A stretch of DNA of 5,795 nucleotides, from positions 1 through 5,795 of the forward strand of contig NZ_CAJUPA010000067.1 in the NCBI RefSeq assembly GCF_910588395.1, read 5' to 3'. Both the position numbers and the translations under genes were made by a program. The notes below the pieces were generated by a model, which saw only the letters and a list, made by a program, of their open reading frames with translations, ran no database searches and was not told the origin of the DNA. This document shows, in pieces, positions 5,696 through 5,795 of this stretch. This stretch comes from an uncultured Faecalibaculum sp. (GTDB lineage Bacteria > Bacillota_I > Bacilli_A > Erysipelotrichales > Erysipelotrichaceae). Position 1 is the first letter of the stretch. Each line of letters begins with the position of its first letter.

Positions 5696-5795
5696 CCGGA
5701 ATCGTGTCTTTACCAATCTCTGAAAACCATACTCGATATTTCTTCCCGTTTCCTGTCTTCCGCAAAGCTGCGGGCCTTACTTCTCTTTCGATCAA
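5696..5795 (-). other. 23S-5S intergenic spacer, possibly with the last bases of 23S rRNA
   Basis: Upstream of the 5S gene on the minus strand lies an AT-richer stretch including GGTTTTCAGAGATTGG (about 5731-5716), similar to the spacer element often seen before 5S in Bacillota. The outermost bases, reading TTGATCGAAAGAGAAG from 5795, resemble the end of 23S rRNA (compare ..CTAATCGATCGAGGACTT..), so the 23S 3' end may lie near 5780. The bulk of 23S would be beyond the right edge. The 23S boundary is a guess from memory of the consensus. Confidence 0.5.

Noticed and set aside
5601..5795. 64-codon minus-strand open frame as a hypothetical protein fragment
   Set aside because: It overlaps a clear 5S rRNA gene with conserved core and helices, followed by an rRNA terminator. 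The frame begins at a TTG on the window edge and resembles no protein I recognise.
1..5795. CRISPR array, insertion sequence, tRNA genes or phage attachment sites
   Set aside because: No spaced direct repeats, transposase motifs, cloverleaf-forming sequence or integrase could be seen on either strand.

Overview
The window looks like part of a bacterial chromosome of moderately high GC, most likely a member of the Bacillota. Strong purine-rich ribosome binding sites precede several genes, the NagB, DeoR and MATE proteins are of a low-GC Gram-positive type, and the 5S rRNA is short (about 108 nt), as in Erysipelotrichia and Mollicutes relatives. Placement near Erysipelotrichia is only an inference. 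The ends (about 1-200 and 5600-5795) are more AT-rich than the middle.

Left to right. Positions 1-119 may hold the start of an unrecognised minus-strand gene that runs off the left edge. After about 225 bases of non-coding DNA comes a plus-strand two-gene operon: a YhhQ/QPTR-family queuosine-precursor transporter (345-974) and a divergent tRNA-guanine transglycosylase (971-2242). They share a GTGA stop/start overlap. A strong intrinsic terminator (2339-2386) ends this operon. Three minus-strand genes converge on it, in transcription order a MATE multidrug/solute exporter (5382-3988), a DeoR/GlpR-type repressor (3964-3230) and glucosamine-6-phosphate deaminase NagB (3163-2402). At the right edge, also on the minus strand, lies the end of a ribosomal RNA operon: 23S-5S spacer (possibly with the last bases of 23S), a 5S rRNA gene at about 5588-5695, and an intrinsic terminator with a GAAA tetraloop at 5553-5581. 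The open reading frame at 5601-5795 is a shadow of the 5S gene and spacer.

How they work together. The transporter and Tgt form a compact salvage unit: import of a queuosine precursor, then insertion at G34 of tRNAs with GUN anticodons. No de novo queuosine genes are present in the window. The Tgt differs from standard preQ1-using bacterial enzymes at two base-pocket positions and carries an insertion near the active site, which suggests it may use queuine. DeoR and NagB form a likely amino-sugar unit that feeds fructose-6-phosphate into glycolysis. A perfect 17-bp palindrome just upstream of the regulator gene is a candidate operator. Two genes, the transporter and deoR, lack a Shine-Dalgarno sequence, and each has a -10-like hexamer exactly 6 nt before its ATG, a geometry that suggests leaderless transcripts.
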